Positions 42,069-51,438 of a stretch of DNA of 64,000 nt are shown piece after piece. Under the pieces are notes generated by a model. The model searched no databases, was not told the origin of the DNA, and saw only the letters and a list, made by a program, of their open reading frames with translations. The position numbers and the translations under genes are program-made. The stretch is from positions 62,001 to 126,000 of the forward strand of contig NZ_MDDR01000035.1 in assembly GCF_001870435.1 (NCBI RefSeq). Reading direction: 5' to 3'. Source of the DNA: Pseudomonas costantinii. Lineage in GTDB: Bacteria; Pseudomonadota; Gammaproteobacteria; Pseudomonadales; Pseudomonadaceae. Position 1 is the stretch's first letter, and every line of letters begins with the position of its first letter.

Positions 42069-42524
42069 TTATACGAAGCAGAGTGACAACGACTCGGCGA
42101 TGTAAGCGGGTTTTTCCTGGCCTTCGATTTCCAGCGTCGCGGTGGCCTTGAACAGCCATTGGCCTGGTTTTTTCTCGGTGACGTCGGTGAGGGTGACGTT
42201 CAGGCGGACCTTGGAGTTCACTTTCACCGGCTGGATAAAGCGCACGCTGTCCAAGCCATAATTGACCGCCATCTTCAGGCCTTCCGGCATGATCAGGATG
42301 TCTTCCATCAGTTTGGGCATCAGTGACAGCGACAGGAAACCATGGGCGATGGTGCTGCCGAACGGCGTCTTGGCGGCCTTGACCGGATCAACGTGGATGA
42401 ACTGATGATCGCCGGTGGCTTCTGCGAACAGGTTGATACGTGCCTGGTCGATGGTGAGCCATTCGGAACGTCCCAGTTCCTTGCCGACATAATCTTTGAG
42501 CTGCGCTACAGGTACATAGGGCAT
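42069..42524 (-). CDS. MaoC-family dehydratase
   Basis: This 151-residue hot-dog-fold protein shows the hydratase motif DQARINLFAEATGDHQFIHV, with catalytic Asp and His, followed by FGSTIAHGFLSLSLMPKLM. It resembles PhaJ/MaoC enoyl-CoA hydratases. The natural acyl-CoA substrate cannot be told from sequence. It is a single gene on the minus strand. Confidence 0.92.
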   Translation of the reverse strand: MPYVPVAQLKDYVGKELGRSEWLTIDQARINLFAEATGDHQFIHVDPVKAAKTPFGSTIAHGFLSLSLMPKLMEDILIMPEGLKMAVNYGLDSVRFIQPVKVNSKVRLNVTLTDVTEKKPGQWLFKATATLEIEGQEKPAYIAESLSLCFV

Positions 42525-42648
42525 TGCGACTCTCCTTGGGTCATCGGTTTTTATAGGTGTGCGACATCCATGTTAGATCATCATGAGCATTCAGCCCGGT
42601 CAACCCACCATGCTTTTGGCGAATGCCGAAGCATAGGACGGGCGTGCT

Positions 42649-42654
42649 TATAAT
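42649..42654 (+). promoter_or_regulatory. Putative -10 box of cidA-lrgB
   Basis: TATAAT lies 30 bp before the cidA start. The -35 region (about TGCCGA) is weak. Confidence 0.45.
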
Positions 42655-42683
42655 GCGGGCAAGCTTTGAGGGGGAGAGAGCGG

Positions 42684-43046
42684 ATGCTGTTACGTGGCCT
42701 GACATGGCTGGTGCTGTTTCAATTGATCGGTACCGCGATCAACCATTTGCTGTTACCGGTGCTGCCGGGGCCGATCATTGGCTTGTTGCTGATGCTGGGA
42801 TTCCTGATCTGGCGCGGCGAAGTCGGCGAGCCTTTGAGTCTCGCCGCCAGCAGCCTGCTGCGTTACTTGCCGCTGTTGCTGGTGCCCCCGGCGGTGGGGG
42901 TGATGGTGTATGCCAAGGACATCGTCGCGGACTTTTGGGCCATCATCGGCGCACTGGTGCTGTCGCTGGTGATCGCTATGGGCTTTGTCGGCGTGCTGAT
43001 GCAAAAACTGGTGAAGCGCCAGGCGCGGCGGGAGGAGGGCCAATGA
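42684..43046 (+). CDS. CidA/LrgA-family holin-like protein
   Basis: This 120-residue protein starts at ATG 42684. It has four membrane segments: GLTWLVLFQLIGTAINHLLL, PGPIIGLLLMLGFLIW, YLPLLLVPPAVGVMVYA and IGALVLSLVIAMGFVGVL. It is shorter than many LrgA proteins but has the family core. It overlaps lrgB by 4 nt. The pair is thought to act in export of small metabolites or in controlled autolysis. Confidence 0.9.
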   Translation: MLLRGLTWLVLFQLIGTAINHLLLPVLPGPIIGLLLMLGFLIWRGEVGEPLSLAASSLLRYLPLLLVPPAVGVMVYAKDIVADFWAIIGALVLSLVIAMGFVGVLMQKLVKRQARREEGQ

Positions 43047-43759
43047 CCGTTGACTGGCAGGGCGCGTGGACGGCGGTGATTCATCATCCGTTGTTCGGCA
43101 TCGGTATCACCCTCGGCGCCTATCAATTGGTGTTGGCGGCCTTTGAAAAAACTCGCTGGATCTTCCTGCAGCCGGTGCTGGTTTCCATGCTGCTGGTGAT
43201 CGGCGTGTTGCTCACCTGTGGTCTGACCTACGCCGAGTACCGCAAGAGCACCGAGATCATGGGGATCTTGCTCGGCCCCGCGACGGTGGCCCTGGCGGTG
43301 CCGCTCTATCTGAACCTGCGACGGATTCGTCAATTGTTCTGGCCGATTTTTACTACGCTGGTGGTAGGCGGGGTGTTGGCCACGGGACTGTGTGTACTGC
43401 TGGGTTGGTGGTTTGGTGCCGAACACATGATGCTGATGACCATGGCGCCCAAGTCGGTGACCTCGCCGATTGCCATGTTGGTGGCCGAGCAGATCGGCGG
43501 CGTGGCGGCGTTGGCGGCGGTATTTGTGCTGATCACTGGTGTGATTGGCGCGATGATCGGCCCGGCGTACCTGTCACGCCTGGGTGTGCACAGCCCCGAA
43601 GCGCGCGGCATGGCTCTGGGCATGACCGCCCACGCCGTCGGTACCTCGGTGGCGTTGCAGGAAAGCGAAGAGTGCGGTGCCTTTGCGGCGCTGGCCATGA
43701 GTTTGATGGGCGTGGCTACGGCGGTGTTTCTGCCGCTGGCCGTGTCGGTGATCGTTTAA
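43043..43759 (+). CDS. LrgB-family membrane protein
   Basis: This 238-residue protein starts at ATG 43043. A much longer in-frame extension to 42623 reads through cidA and is rejected. LrgB features are QPVLVSMLLVIGVLLTCGLT, LGPATVALAVPLYLNL, MTMAPKSVTSPIAML and GMALGMTAHAVGTSVALQES. It acts with the upstream CidA-like protein. Confidence 0.93.
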   Translation: MTVDWQGAWTAVIHHPLFGIGITLGAYQLVLAAFEKTRWIFLQPVLVSMLLVIGVLLTCGLTYAEYRKSTEIMGILLGPATVALAVPLYLNLRRIRQLFWPIFTTLVVGGVLATGLCVLLGWWFGAEHMMLMTMAPKSVTSPIAMLVAEQIGGVAALAAVFVLITGVIGAMIGPAYLSRLGVHSPEARGMALGMTAHAVGTSVALQESEECGAFAALAMSLMGVATAVFLPLAVSVIV

Positions 43760-43780
43760 ATCGGGTTTAAGGAAACCTTT

Positions 43781-44374
43781 ATGAGTCTGGCGCTGTTCCC
43801 GCTCAATACTGTGCTGTTCCCTGGCTGCACCCTCGATTTGCAGCTGTTTGAGGCGCGCTACCTGGACATGATCAGCCGCTGCATGAAAAAGGGCGAAAGC
43901 TTCGGCGTGGTGTGCATCTTCGACGGCAGGGAAGTGGGCATGGCCCCGGACGGCTACGCGCTGATCGGCTGCGAAGCGCTGATTCGCGACTTCAAGCAGC
44001 AGGACAATGGCCTGCTGGGGATTCGCGTCGAAGGTGGGCGCAGATTTCGCGTACGTGATGCCGGGGTGCAGAAGGACCAGTTACTGGTGGCCGAGGTGCA
44101 ATGGCTGGAAGAACTGCCGGACCAAGCACTGGAAGAAGAGGATGCCGACCTGCTGGCCTTGCTCCATGCTTTGGCTGAGCATCCGATGGTCGCCTCGCTG
44201 GACATGGGCACTCACGCCGATGGCCAGCAAGCCTTGGGTAATCAGTTGGCCTATCTGCTGCCGTTCACCGAGGCCGACAAGATCGACCTGCTGCAACTCG
44301 ATGATCCGCAACAACGGCTGGACGCGATCCAAATGTTGCTTGATGAGTTGCAAGGTGAACTCTTCGCTCAGTAG
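43781..44374 (+). CDS. Lon N-terminal (LON substrate-binding) domain protein
   Basis: This 197-residue protein consists of the LON substrate-binding domain alone: LALFPLNTVLFPGCTLDLQL, FEARYLDMISRCMKKGESFG and GRRFRVRDAGVQKDQLLVAE. It has no ATPase or protease part. Such stand-alone proteins have no settled function. It converges with the PAP2 gene and overlaps it by 7 nt. Confidence 0.9.
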   Translation: MSLALFPLNTVLFPGCTLDLQLFEARYLDMISRCMKKGESFGVVCIFDGREVGMAPDGYALIGCEALIRDFKQQDNGLLGIRVEGGRRFRVRDAGVQKDQLLVAEVQWLEELPDQALEEEDADLLALLHALAEHPMVASLDMGTHADGQQALGNQLAYLLPFTEADKIDLLQLDDPQQRLDAIQMLLDELQGELFAQ

Positions 44375-45684
44375 GCGTAGCGCAGCATGGCGTGCGAAGT
44401 GCCAATGAAGGCGATAACACTCAGCACCACCACGATGACCGGTAACAGCAGCCACCAGGTTTTTTGCGGCATGGGCGGCAGCGGGCTTCGATACTGGCTG
44501 ACGGTCAGGCTGAACGCGCACACCGTCATTGCCAGCAGCGTGCCGGCCAGAATGTCGGTGGGCCAGTGGGCGCCCAAATAGACCCGTGACAGGGCAATAA
44601 AAGCTGCGGGAATGCAGCCCAGTAGCAGCCAGGTCAGACGCAAACGGGTGGGTTGACCGCGACCGGCCAGCACCGCCAATGCCAGGAAGAACGCAAATGC
44701 GCCCGAGGCGTGGCCGCTGGGCATGCTGAAGCTGGTCAGCGGGTCTGTCAGGATTTCCGGGCGGCCACGGGCGAAAAACAGCTTGGTGCCAGTGTTGATT
44801 ACCGCAGCCCCGGCCAGTGTGGCGCCTACAAACACGGCATGGCGCCATTGCCGAGCCAGTAACAGCAGGCCAGTGAACACGGCGCTGGCGATAAACATTT
44901 TCTTGAATTCGCCCAGTTGAGTGATCCGTACCATCACGTCGTCCAGCCAGGGGCTGCGATGTTCCTGCACCAGTGCACTCAGGCCCTGATCGAAGTCGTT
45001 GAGATGGGGGTAGCCGATAAACAGGGCGATCAACAGCGTCAGACTGGCGCAACCAATCCACAAGGTGGCACGACGATGGCCGCGCAGGCTGCTGTTCAAG
45101 CTCAGCCCCAGCAATACCGCCAAACAGGCCGCGACAATCCCCGCTTCCGGCCAGAAGCCTTCCGGCAAAGGCAGACGGAACGCAGCGCCGGTCGCCCAGC
45201 CAGGCAATAGATAAACTACCGACCAGCCGGCACCGGCCACAATGCTCACGAGGGCGAATCGCGGGACCGGCATGTCGCACATCCCGGCGACCATTGGCAG
45301 CATTGGCCGCAGTGGGCCGATGAAACGTCCTACCAATAGGCTGGCGATACCGTACTTATGAAAGTAGGTTTCTGCGCCGTTCATCCATTCAGGATGGTGA
45401 CGCAGGCCCGGCAGGCGTCGGATGTTCTGATGGAAATGGCGGCCCAGGAAGTAGGAAATCCCGTCACCGAGCAACCCACCCAGGAAACCCAGCAGCAGGG
45501 TTTCGCTCAGGGACAGTGCACCGCTGCCGGCCAATGCGGCGATGGCAAACAGCAACACCGTGCCCGGCACGATCAACCCGGCGATGGCCAGGCACTCCAC
45601 GAACGCGACGATAAAAACCGCCACTGCCAGCCATTCGGGGTTCAGGGTCAGCCAACCGGTAATGCTATCGAGCCATTGGCCCAT
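44368..45684 (-). CDS. DedA-PAP2 fusion membrane phosphatase
   Basis: This 438-residue protein joins two domains. Residues about 1-200 are DedA-like (FLGGLLGDGISYFLGRHFHQ; LLVGRFIGPLRPMLPMVAGM). Residues about 220-430 are a PAP2 phosphatase with all three motifs: KLFFARGRP, SMPSGHASGAF and LSRVYLGAHWPTDI. It is probably an undecaprenyl- or phospholipid-phosphate phosphatase with a partner flippase domain. The order of domains suits a transport-coupled lipid phosphatase. Confidence 0.92.
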   Translation of the reverse strand: MGQWLDSITGWLTLNPEWLAVAVFIVAFVECLAIAGLIVPGTVLLFAIAALAGSGALSLSETLLLGFLGGLLGDGISYFLGRHFHQNIRRLPGLRHHPEWMNGAETYFHKYGIASLLVGRFIGPLRPMLPMVAGMCDMPVPRFALVSIVAGAGWSVVYLLPGWATGAAFRLPLPEGFWPEAGIVAACLAVLLGLSLNSSLRGHRRATLWIGCASLTLLIALFIGYPHLNDFDQGLSALVQEHRSPWLDDVMVRITQLGEFKKMFIASAVFTGLLLLARQWRHAVFVGATLAGAAVINTGTKLFFARGRPEILTDPLTSFSMPSGHASGAFAFFLALAVLAGRGQPTRLRLTWLLLGCIPAAFIALSRVYLGAHWPTDILAGTLLAMTVCAFSLTVSQYRSPLPPMPQKTWWLLLPVIVVVLSVIAFIGTSHAMLRYAY

Positions 45685-45714
45685 ATAATCAACTCCATCC
45701 GTGTGCGGGCGAAT

Positions 45715-46398
45715 TCAAATCAAAAAATAGTCGCGGCTTTCGACCTGGCCTCGGCGCAGCGGGTTCCGTGTGCAATAAGGCGCATAGCCGGCATCGACGA
45801 AGCGGTACATCAGGTGTTCGTCGCGCCCGCTGGGAATGCCCAGGCGCGTGGTCTGAATGATCTGCGTCGGCACCTGGCCCACGTCTTCAACGTAGAGCAA
45901 TTCCTGGTCAAAGCGCTTGGCATCCCACATCGGCACTTTCAAACCCAATGCCTTGCACAGCAACGTCTGGCCGGCGCACAGCTTCTGCGAGGGGCGAGGG
46001 CTGCCATTGGCATCCGGGTTATTCAACAGCATCTGCGCCAGACTGGCCGGGCCAGACATTTCGTCTACCCAGGGATAGCCCGATTTGATCAACACGGCAT
46101 TGCCGGGGCCTTGGGCGCTGAAGTTCAGTGAATCACCACCTCGGGCGTAATACATGTAGATATGCCCGCCATCCAGAAACAAAGCCTTACGTTTTTCTGT
46201 GTAGCCGAGTGAGGCATGGCTGCCTTTTTCGGCCACGTAATAGGCTTCGGTTTCAATAATTCGCGCTGAAAGCCAGGTATCTCCGACACGATGACGTATG
46301 ACTTTTCCGAGTAATTCTCGCGCAAGAATTTGCGCATCGCGGTCGAAGAAGCTGTCGGGCAGGGCGCTGGCGGGGAGGTGGGGGGCAAAACTGGACAT
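45715..46398 (-). CDS. DNA-3-methyladenine glycosylase (AAG/MPG type)
   Basis: This 227-residue base-excision enzyme of the mammalian AAG family removes alkylated purines. Visible motifs are ARELLGKVIRH, RIIETEAYYVAEKGSHAS (catalytic Glu), RNPLRRG and GHIYMYYARG. The start at 46398 gives the standard length. Confidence 0.93.
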   Translation of the reverse strand: MSSFAPHLPASALPDSFFDRDAQILARELLGKVIRHRVGDTWLSARIIETEAYYVAEKGSHASLGYTEKRKALFLDGGHIYMYYARGGDSLNFSAQGPGNAVLIKSGYPWVDEMSGPASLAQMLLNNPDANGSPRPSQKLCAGQTLLCKALGLKVPMWDAKRFDQELLYVEDVGQVPTQIIQTTRLGIPSGRDEHLMYRFVDAGYAPYCTRNPLRRGQVESRDYFLI

Positions 46399-46533
46399 GG
46401 CGGTCAGGGGTTAATACGGCTAAATGTGACCGAATAATAACAACTCCCACCTTAATTACCGCTGAACCCCAAGTTTTTACAGTTCATTTCGACCATCCGC
46501 CCCTCACCGCTGTCAGTCGGGCGGCGTCACAGC

Positions 46534-46539
46534 TATAAT
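46534..46539 (+). promoter_or_regulatory. Putative -10 box of the proA operon
   Basis: TATAAT lies 35 bp before the proA start. A clear -35 was not found. Confidence 0.5.
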
Positions 46540-46573
46540 CTGCCGCTTTCCTCCCTGCCAAGACTCCCTGACC

Positions 46574-47839
46574 ATGACTGAGTCCGTTCTTGACTACATG
46601 ACCCGCCTGGGTCGCGCTGCCCGTCAGGCCTCGCGGTTGATCGCCCGTGCGAGCACCGCGCAGAAGAACCGTGCCCTGTTGGCAGCTGCCGACGCTCTGG
46701 ATGCTTCGCGCTCCGAGTTGACCGCCGCCAACGAACTGGACCTGGCCAACGGCCGCGCCAATGGCTTGGAGCCGGCGCTGCTGGACCGCCTGGCGCTGAC
46801 CCCGGCACGTATTGACGACATGATCGAAGGCCTGCGTCAGGTGGCCAAGCTGCCTGACCCCATCGGTGAAATCCGCGATATGCGTTACCTGCCGTCCGGC
46901 ATCCAGGTCGGCAAGATGCGCGTGCCACTGGGCGTGATCGGCATCATTTATGAGTCGCGCCCTAACGTGACCATTGACGCTGCGAGCCTGTGCCTCAAGT
47001 CCGGAAACGCGACCATCCTGCGTGGCGGTTCCGAGGCGATCAATTCCAACCGTGCCATTGCTGTGTGCATTCAGCAGGGCCTGGCTGTGGCCGAGTTGCC
47101 GGCTGAAGTGGTGCAAGTGGTCGAAACCACCGACCGCGCCGCCGTTGGCGCGCTGATCACCATGCCGGAATTCGTCGACGTGATCGTGCCGCGCGGAGGC
47201 AAGAGCCTGATCGAACGCGTCAGCCGCGATGCCAAGGTGCCTGTGATCAAGCACCTGGACGGCGTGTGCCACGTGTTTATTGACGTCGCCGCCGATATCG
47301 ACAAGGCGATCCGCATTGCCGACAACGCCAAGACCCACCGCTACGCCCCGTGCAACACCATGGAAACCCTGCTGGTGCACGCAGGCATTGCCGATCGTGT
47401 GCTGCCGCCACTGGCTGCCATCTACCGCGACAAAGGCGTTGAGCTGCGTGGTTGCGAGCGTACCCGCGCGCTGTTGGGTGCGGACGTGATCGAAGCGACC
47501 GAGTTGGACTGGTACACCGAATACACGGCACCGATCCTGTCGATCAAGATTGTCGACGACCTGGACGAAGCCATCGAACACATCAATACCTACGGCTCCA
47601 AGCACACCGATGCCATTGTTTCCGAGCATTTCAGCGATGCCCGGCGTTTCCTCAACGAAGTGGATTCCGCTTCGGTGATGATCAACGCCTCGACGCGTTT
47701 TGCCGACGGCTTCGAGTACGGCCTGGGGGCGGAGATCGGTATTTCCACCGACAAGCTCCACGCCCGTGGCCCGGTTGGCCTGGAAGGGCTGACCAGCGAG
47801 AAGTACGTGGTGTTCGGCGACGGTCATGTGCGCACTTGA
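46574..47839 (+). CDS. proA: Gamma-glutamyl phosphate reductase
   Basis: This 421-residue enzyme reduces gamma-glutamyl phosphate in proline synthesis. Family blocks are GVIGIIYESRPNVTIDAASL, SGNATILRGGSEAINSN, HLDGVCHVFIDVAADIDKA and YAPCNTMETLLVH with the catalytic Cys. Its stop shares one base with the nadD start (TGATG). Confidence 0.97.
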   Translation: MTESVLDYMTRLGRAARQASRLIARASTAQKNRALLAAADALDASRSELTAANELDLANGRANGLEPALLDRLALTPARIDDMIEGLRQVAKLPDPIGEIRDMRYLPSGIQVGKMRVPLGVIGIIYESRPNVTIDAASLCLKSGNATILRGGSEAINSNRAIAVCIQQGLAVAELPAEVVQVVETTDRAAVGALITMPEFVDVIVPRGGKSLIERVSRDAKVPVIKHLDGVCHVFIDVAADIDKAIRIADNAKTHRYAPCNTMETLLVHAGIADRVLPPLAAIYRDKGVELRGCERTRALLGADVIEATELDWYTEYTAPILSIKIVDDLDEAIEHINTYGSKHTDAIVSEHFSDARRFLNEVDSASVMINASTRFADGFEYGLGAEIGISTDKLHARGPVGLEGLTSEKYVVFGDGHVRT

Positions 47840-48483
47840 TGGGTAAACGCATCGGGCTGCTCGGCGGCACCTTCGACCCCGTGCACATCGGCCATTTGCG
47901 CAGTGCCCTGGAAGTTGCGGATGCCCTCGCGCTGGATGAGCTGCGCGTGATGCCTAACGCGCGGCCGCCGCATCGCGATACGCCGCAGGTGTCTGCGCAG
48001 CAACGCCTGGAAATGGTGCGCCTTGCCGTAGACGGCATAGCGCCGTTGGTGGTGGACGACCACGAACTCAAGCGTGATAAACCGTCCTACACTGTCGATA
48101 CCCTGGAAGTGATGCGCGCTGAAATGGCCGCGGACGACCAGTTGTTTCTGCTTTTGGGCTGGGACGCATTTTGCGGCCTGCCCTCTTGGCACCGCTGGGA
48201 GGAACTCCTCCAGCATTGCCACATCCTGGTTTTGCAACGCCCGGATGCCGACAGCGAACCGCCGGATGCCTTGCGCAACCTGCTGGCCGCGCGGTCGGTA
48301 AGTGACCCCTTGGCCCTGACCGGGCCGAACGGGAATATTGCATTCGTCTGGCAGACCCCGCTTGCGGTGTCCGCCACCCAGATCCGTCAACTGCTGGCCA
48401 GCGGTAAGTCGGTACGTTTCCTGGTGCCTGACGCGGTCCTGGCCTACATCGATGCGCACGGGCTTTACCGTGCGTCGAACTGA
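47839..48483 (+). CDS. nadD: Nicotinate-nucleotide adenylyltransferase
   Basis: This 214-residue enzyme joins AMP to nicotinate mononucleotide in NAD synthesis. It starts MGKRIGLLGGTFDPVHIGHL, which includes the nucleotidyl-transferase GGTFDPVHIGH motif. The C-terminal VSATQIRQLLASGKSVRFLV is also typical. The frame is open far upstream, but ATG 47839 begins the conserved domain. Confidence 0.97.
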   Translation: MGKRIGLLGGTFDPVHIGHLRSALEVADALALDELRVMPNARPPHRDTPQVSAQQRLEMVRLAVDGIAPLVVDDHELKRDKPSYTVDTLEVMRAEMAADDQLFLLLGWDAFCGLPSWHRWEELLQHCHILVLQRPDADSEPPDALRNLLAARSVSDPLALTGPNGNIAFVWQTPLAVSATQIRQLLASGKSVRFLVPDAVLAYIDAHGLYRASN

Positions 48484-48552
48484 AAAGGCGCGCTTGAACG
48501 TACGAACAGTCGTACAGCGAGCGCCCGAACATACGAGCAAAACGAGTTTTAT

Positions 48553-49047
48553 ATGACGAACAAAGACGTAAGCAAAGTTAAGCGCAAAGGCACCTTCAAA
48601 AGCGCCCCGCTGCCGGTAGAAGCCCATGTTGGCCCTGAACTGGCCGGCGAAGAGCTGGTAAAAGTGGCCGTGGCTGCCCTGGAAGACGTTAAAGCCCAGG
48701 ACATCCAGGTGCTGGACGTGCGCGACAAGCAAAGCATCACCGACTTCATGATCATCGCTACCGGTACTTCGAACCGCCAGATCGGCGCGATGCTGGACAA
48801 GGTTCGCGAAGCCGTCAAAGCCCAAGGCGTGAAGCCGCTGGGTGAAGAAGGCAAAGGCGACAGCGACTGGGTACTGCTGGACATGGACGACGTGATCGTT
48901 CACATGATGACCTCCAACGCCCGTCAGTTCTACGACCTGGAGCGTCTGTGGAAAGGCGCCGAGCAGAGCCGTGCGGCTGATGGCAAACACCACAGCCCGG
49001 AAGTGGGCCACGCGCACTTCGACAAGCTCAACAAAGACCAGGAATAA
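48553..49047 (+). CDS. rsfS: Ribosomal silencing factor RsfS
   Basis: This 164-residue protein binds L14 to stop subunit joining when nutrients fall. It has a Lys-rich extension of about 35 residues, then the conserved VAVAALEDVKAQDIQVLDVR, QSITDFMIIATGTSNRQIGA, and DSDWVLLDMDDVIVHMM. It stands between nadD and rlmH as in most gamma-proteobacteria. Confidence 0.95.
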   Translation: MTNKDVSKVKRKGTFKSAPLPVEAHVGPELAGEELVKVAVAALEDVKAQDIQVLDVRDKQSITDFMIIATGTSNRQIGAMLDKVREAVKAQGVKPLGEEGKGDSDWVLLDMDDVIVHMMTSNARQFYDLERLWKGAEQSRAADGKHHSPEVGHAHFDKLNKDQE

Positions 49048-49056
49048 GGAACGGCT

Positions 49057-49524
49057 GTGCGCCTGCGTCTGATCGCTGTCGGTTCACGCATGCCCAAGTG
49101 GGTGGAAGAAGGCTGGCATGAATATGCCAAGCGTCTGCCCGCTGAGCTGTCGCTGGAATTGGTGGAAATACCGCTCAACACCCGAGGCAAGAATGCCGAC
49201 GTGGCGCGCTTTATCCGTCAGGAAGGCGAAGCGATGCTGGCCAAGGTCGGCCCCAACGAGCGCATCGTCACTCTTGAAGTGCACGGCAAGCCCTGGAGCA
49301 CCGAGCAACTGGCGGTGGAACTGGATCGCTGGCGCCTGGACTCGCGTACGGTCAACTTCATGGTCGGCGGCCCCGAAGGGCTGGCGCCGGAAGTCTGTGC
49401 ACGGGCGGACCAGCGCTGGTCGCTGTCGGCGCTGACGTTGCCGCACCCGTTGGTAAGGATTCTGATCGGTGAACAGCTGTATCGCGCCTGGACAGTTCTG
49501 TCCGGGCACCCTTACCACAAATAG
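49057..49524 (+). CDS. rlmH: 23S rRNA pseudouridine-1915 N3-methyltransferase RlmH
   Basis: This 155-residue SPOUT methyltransferase starts at GTG 49057, giving the standard RlmH length. Its trefoil-knot SAM site reads [15 protein letters not shown], then [14 protein letters not shown] and the C-terminal GHPYHK. It modifies helix 69 of assembled 70S ribosomes. Confidence 0.97.
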
Positions 49525-49539
49525 TCTGCGCCCCTCCCG

Positions 49540-51438
49540 ATGACTCAGCCGATCCGCATCAAGGACCACGAGAAAGACGCACGTCTGGTACGCGCTCGAG
49601 TCGTGTTCGGCGCCTTTCTGGTGGTGGCTCTGATCGCGGTGCTGATTGCCCGCCTGTATTTCCTGCAGGTGATCCAGTACGACTATCACTCCACGTTGTC
49701 GGAGAACAATCGGGTGCATGTGCAGCCGATTCCGCCAACCCGTGGGCTGATTTTCGACCGTAATGGCGTGGTCGTTGCGGATAACCGGCCCAGCTTCAGC
49801 TTGAGCATGACCCGCGAGCGCTCCGGAGATTGGCAGCAGATCCTCGATGTGATCGTCGAAGTACTGCAGTTGACCCCGGAAGACCGGGTGATCTTCGAGA
49901 AGCGTATGAAGCAGGGGCGACGGCCGTTCGAGCCGGTGCCGATCCTGTTTGAGCTGACTGAAGAGCAGATCGCGCGGATCGCGGTGAATCAGTTCCGTTT
50001 GCCGGGTGTGGAAGTGGTGGCGCAGTTGGTGCGGCATTACCCGCAAGGGCCGCACTTTGCCCACTCCGTCGGCTACATGGGGCGGATCAACGAAAAAGAG
50101 CTGAAAACCCTCGATCCGGTGAATTACAGCGGCACCCACCATATCGGCAAAACCGGCATCGAACGTTTCTACGAGCCCCAGTTACACGGCCAAGTGGGTT
50201 ACGAAGAGGTTGAGACCAACGCCCGTGGTCGCGTGCTGCGGGTGCTCAAACGGACCGATCCGGTGCCGGGCAAGGACATTGTGCTGAGCCTGGATATCAA
50301 GTTGCAGGAAGCCGCCGAGATGGCGCTGGGCGGGCGACGTGGTGCGGTGGTGGCGCTGGACCCGACGACGGGCGAAGTGCTGGCGATGGTCAGTCAGCCG
50401 AGCTTTGACCCCAACCTGTTCGTGACCGGCATCAGCTTCAAGGCCTACGCCGAGCTACGTGACTCCATCGATCGGCCGCTGTTCAACCGGGTGCTGCGCG
50501 GCCTGTATCCGCCGGGTTCGACCATCAAACCGGCAGTGGCGATTGCCGGCCTGGATGCGGGCGTGGTTACGGCTTCCAGTCGGGTATTCGACCCCGGCTA
50601 CTACATGCTGCCTAACTACGATCACAAATACCGTAACTGGAACCGCACCGGTGACGGCTATGTCGATTTGGACACCGCAATCATGCGTTCCAACGACACC
50701 TATTTTTATGACCTGGCCCACAAGCTGGGTATCGACCGCCTTTCTGCCTATATGGGCAAGTTCGGCCTCGGTCAGAAAGTCTCCCTGGATATGTTCGAAG
50801 AATCCCCCGGCCTGATGCCGTCGCGGGAGTGGAAGCGCGCGACCCGTCGTCAGGCGTGGTTCCCGGGCGAAACCCTGATCCTGGGTATTGGCCAGGGCTA
50901 TATGCAGGCCACACCACTGCAACTGGCCCAGGCTACGGCGTTGGTGGCCAACAAAGGCATCTGGAACCGTCCGCACTTGGCCAAGACCATCGAAGGCGAA
51001 AAGCCTGTGGATGAAAACCCGATCCCCGACATCGTACTGCGCGACCCGTCGGACTGGACCAAGGTCAACCACGGCATGCAGCAAGTGATGCACGGCGCCC
51101 GTGGCACCGCGCGCAAGGCGGCGGTCGGCGCGCAGTACCGGATTGCCGGCAAGAGCGGTACCGCCCAAGTCGTTGCGATCAAGCAGGGCGAGAAATACGA
51201 CCGCTCCAAGGTTCAAGAACGTCACCGCGACCACGCCTTGTTTGTTGGCTTCGCACCGGCCGATGCCCCGAAAATCGTCGTGGCGGTAATGGTCGAAAAC
51301 GGCGAGTCCGGCTCCGGCGTTGCGGCGCCCGTGGTGCGCCAGATCATGGACGCCTGGCTGTTGGCCGACGACGGCAGGCTCAAACCCGAATATGGCGGCC
51401 CCCCTTCAAGCACCGAGGTTACGGCCCGTGAAGAGTAA
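49540..51438 (+). CDS. mrdA: Penicillin-binding protein 2
   Basis: This 632-residue class B transpeptidase builds side-wall peptidoglycan in the elongasome. It has one N-terminal membrane segment (VVFGAFLVVALIAVLIARLY) and a pedestal domain. The transpeptidase site has SxxK in PPGSTIKPAVAIAG, SxN in MRSNDTYFYDL, and KSG in AGKSGTAQVVAI (KSG in place of KTG, as is usual for PBP2). rodA starts inside its last codons. Confidence 0.97.
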   Translation: MTQPIRIKDHEKDARLVRARVVFGAFLVVALIAVLIARLYFLQVIQYDYHSTLSENNRVHVQPIPPTRGLIFDRNGVVVADNRPSFSLSMTRERSGDWQQILDVIVEVLQLTPEDRVIFEKRMKQGRRPFEPVPILFELTEEQIARIAVNQFRLPGVEVVAQLVRHYPQGPHFAHSVGYMGRINEKELKTLDPVNYSGTHHIGKTGIERFYEPQLHGQVGYEEVETNARGRVLRVLKRTDPVPGKDIVLSLDIKLQEAAEMALGGRRGAVVALDPTTGEVLAMVSQPSFDPNLFVTGISFKAYAELRDSIDRPLFNRVLRGLYPPGSTIKPAVAIAGLDAGVVTASSRVFDPGYYMLPNYDHKYRNWNRTGDGYVDLDTAIMRSNDTYFYDLAHKLGIDRLSAYMGKFGLGQKVSLDMFEESPGLMPSREWKRATRRQAWFPGETLILGIGQGYMQATPLQLAQATALVANKGIWNRPHLAKTIEGEKPVDENPIPDIVLRDPSDWTKVNHGMQQVMHGARGTARKAAVGAQYRIAGKSGTAQVVAIKQGEKYDRSKVQERHRDHALFVGFAPADAPKIVVAVMVENGESGSGVAAPVVRQIMDAWLLADDGRLKPEYGGPPSSTEVTAREE

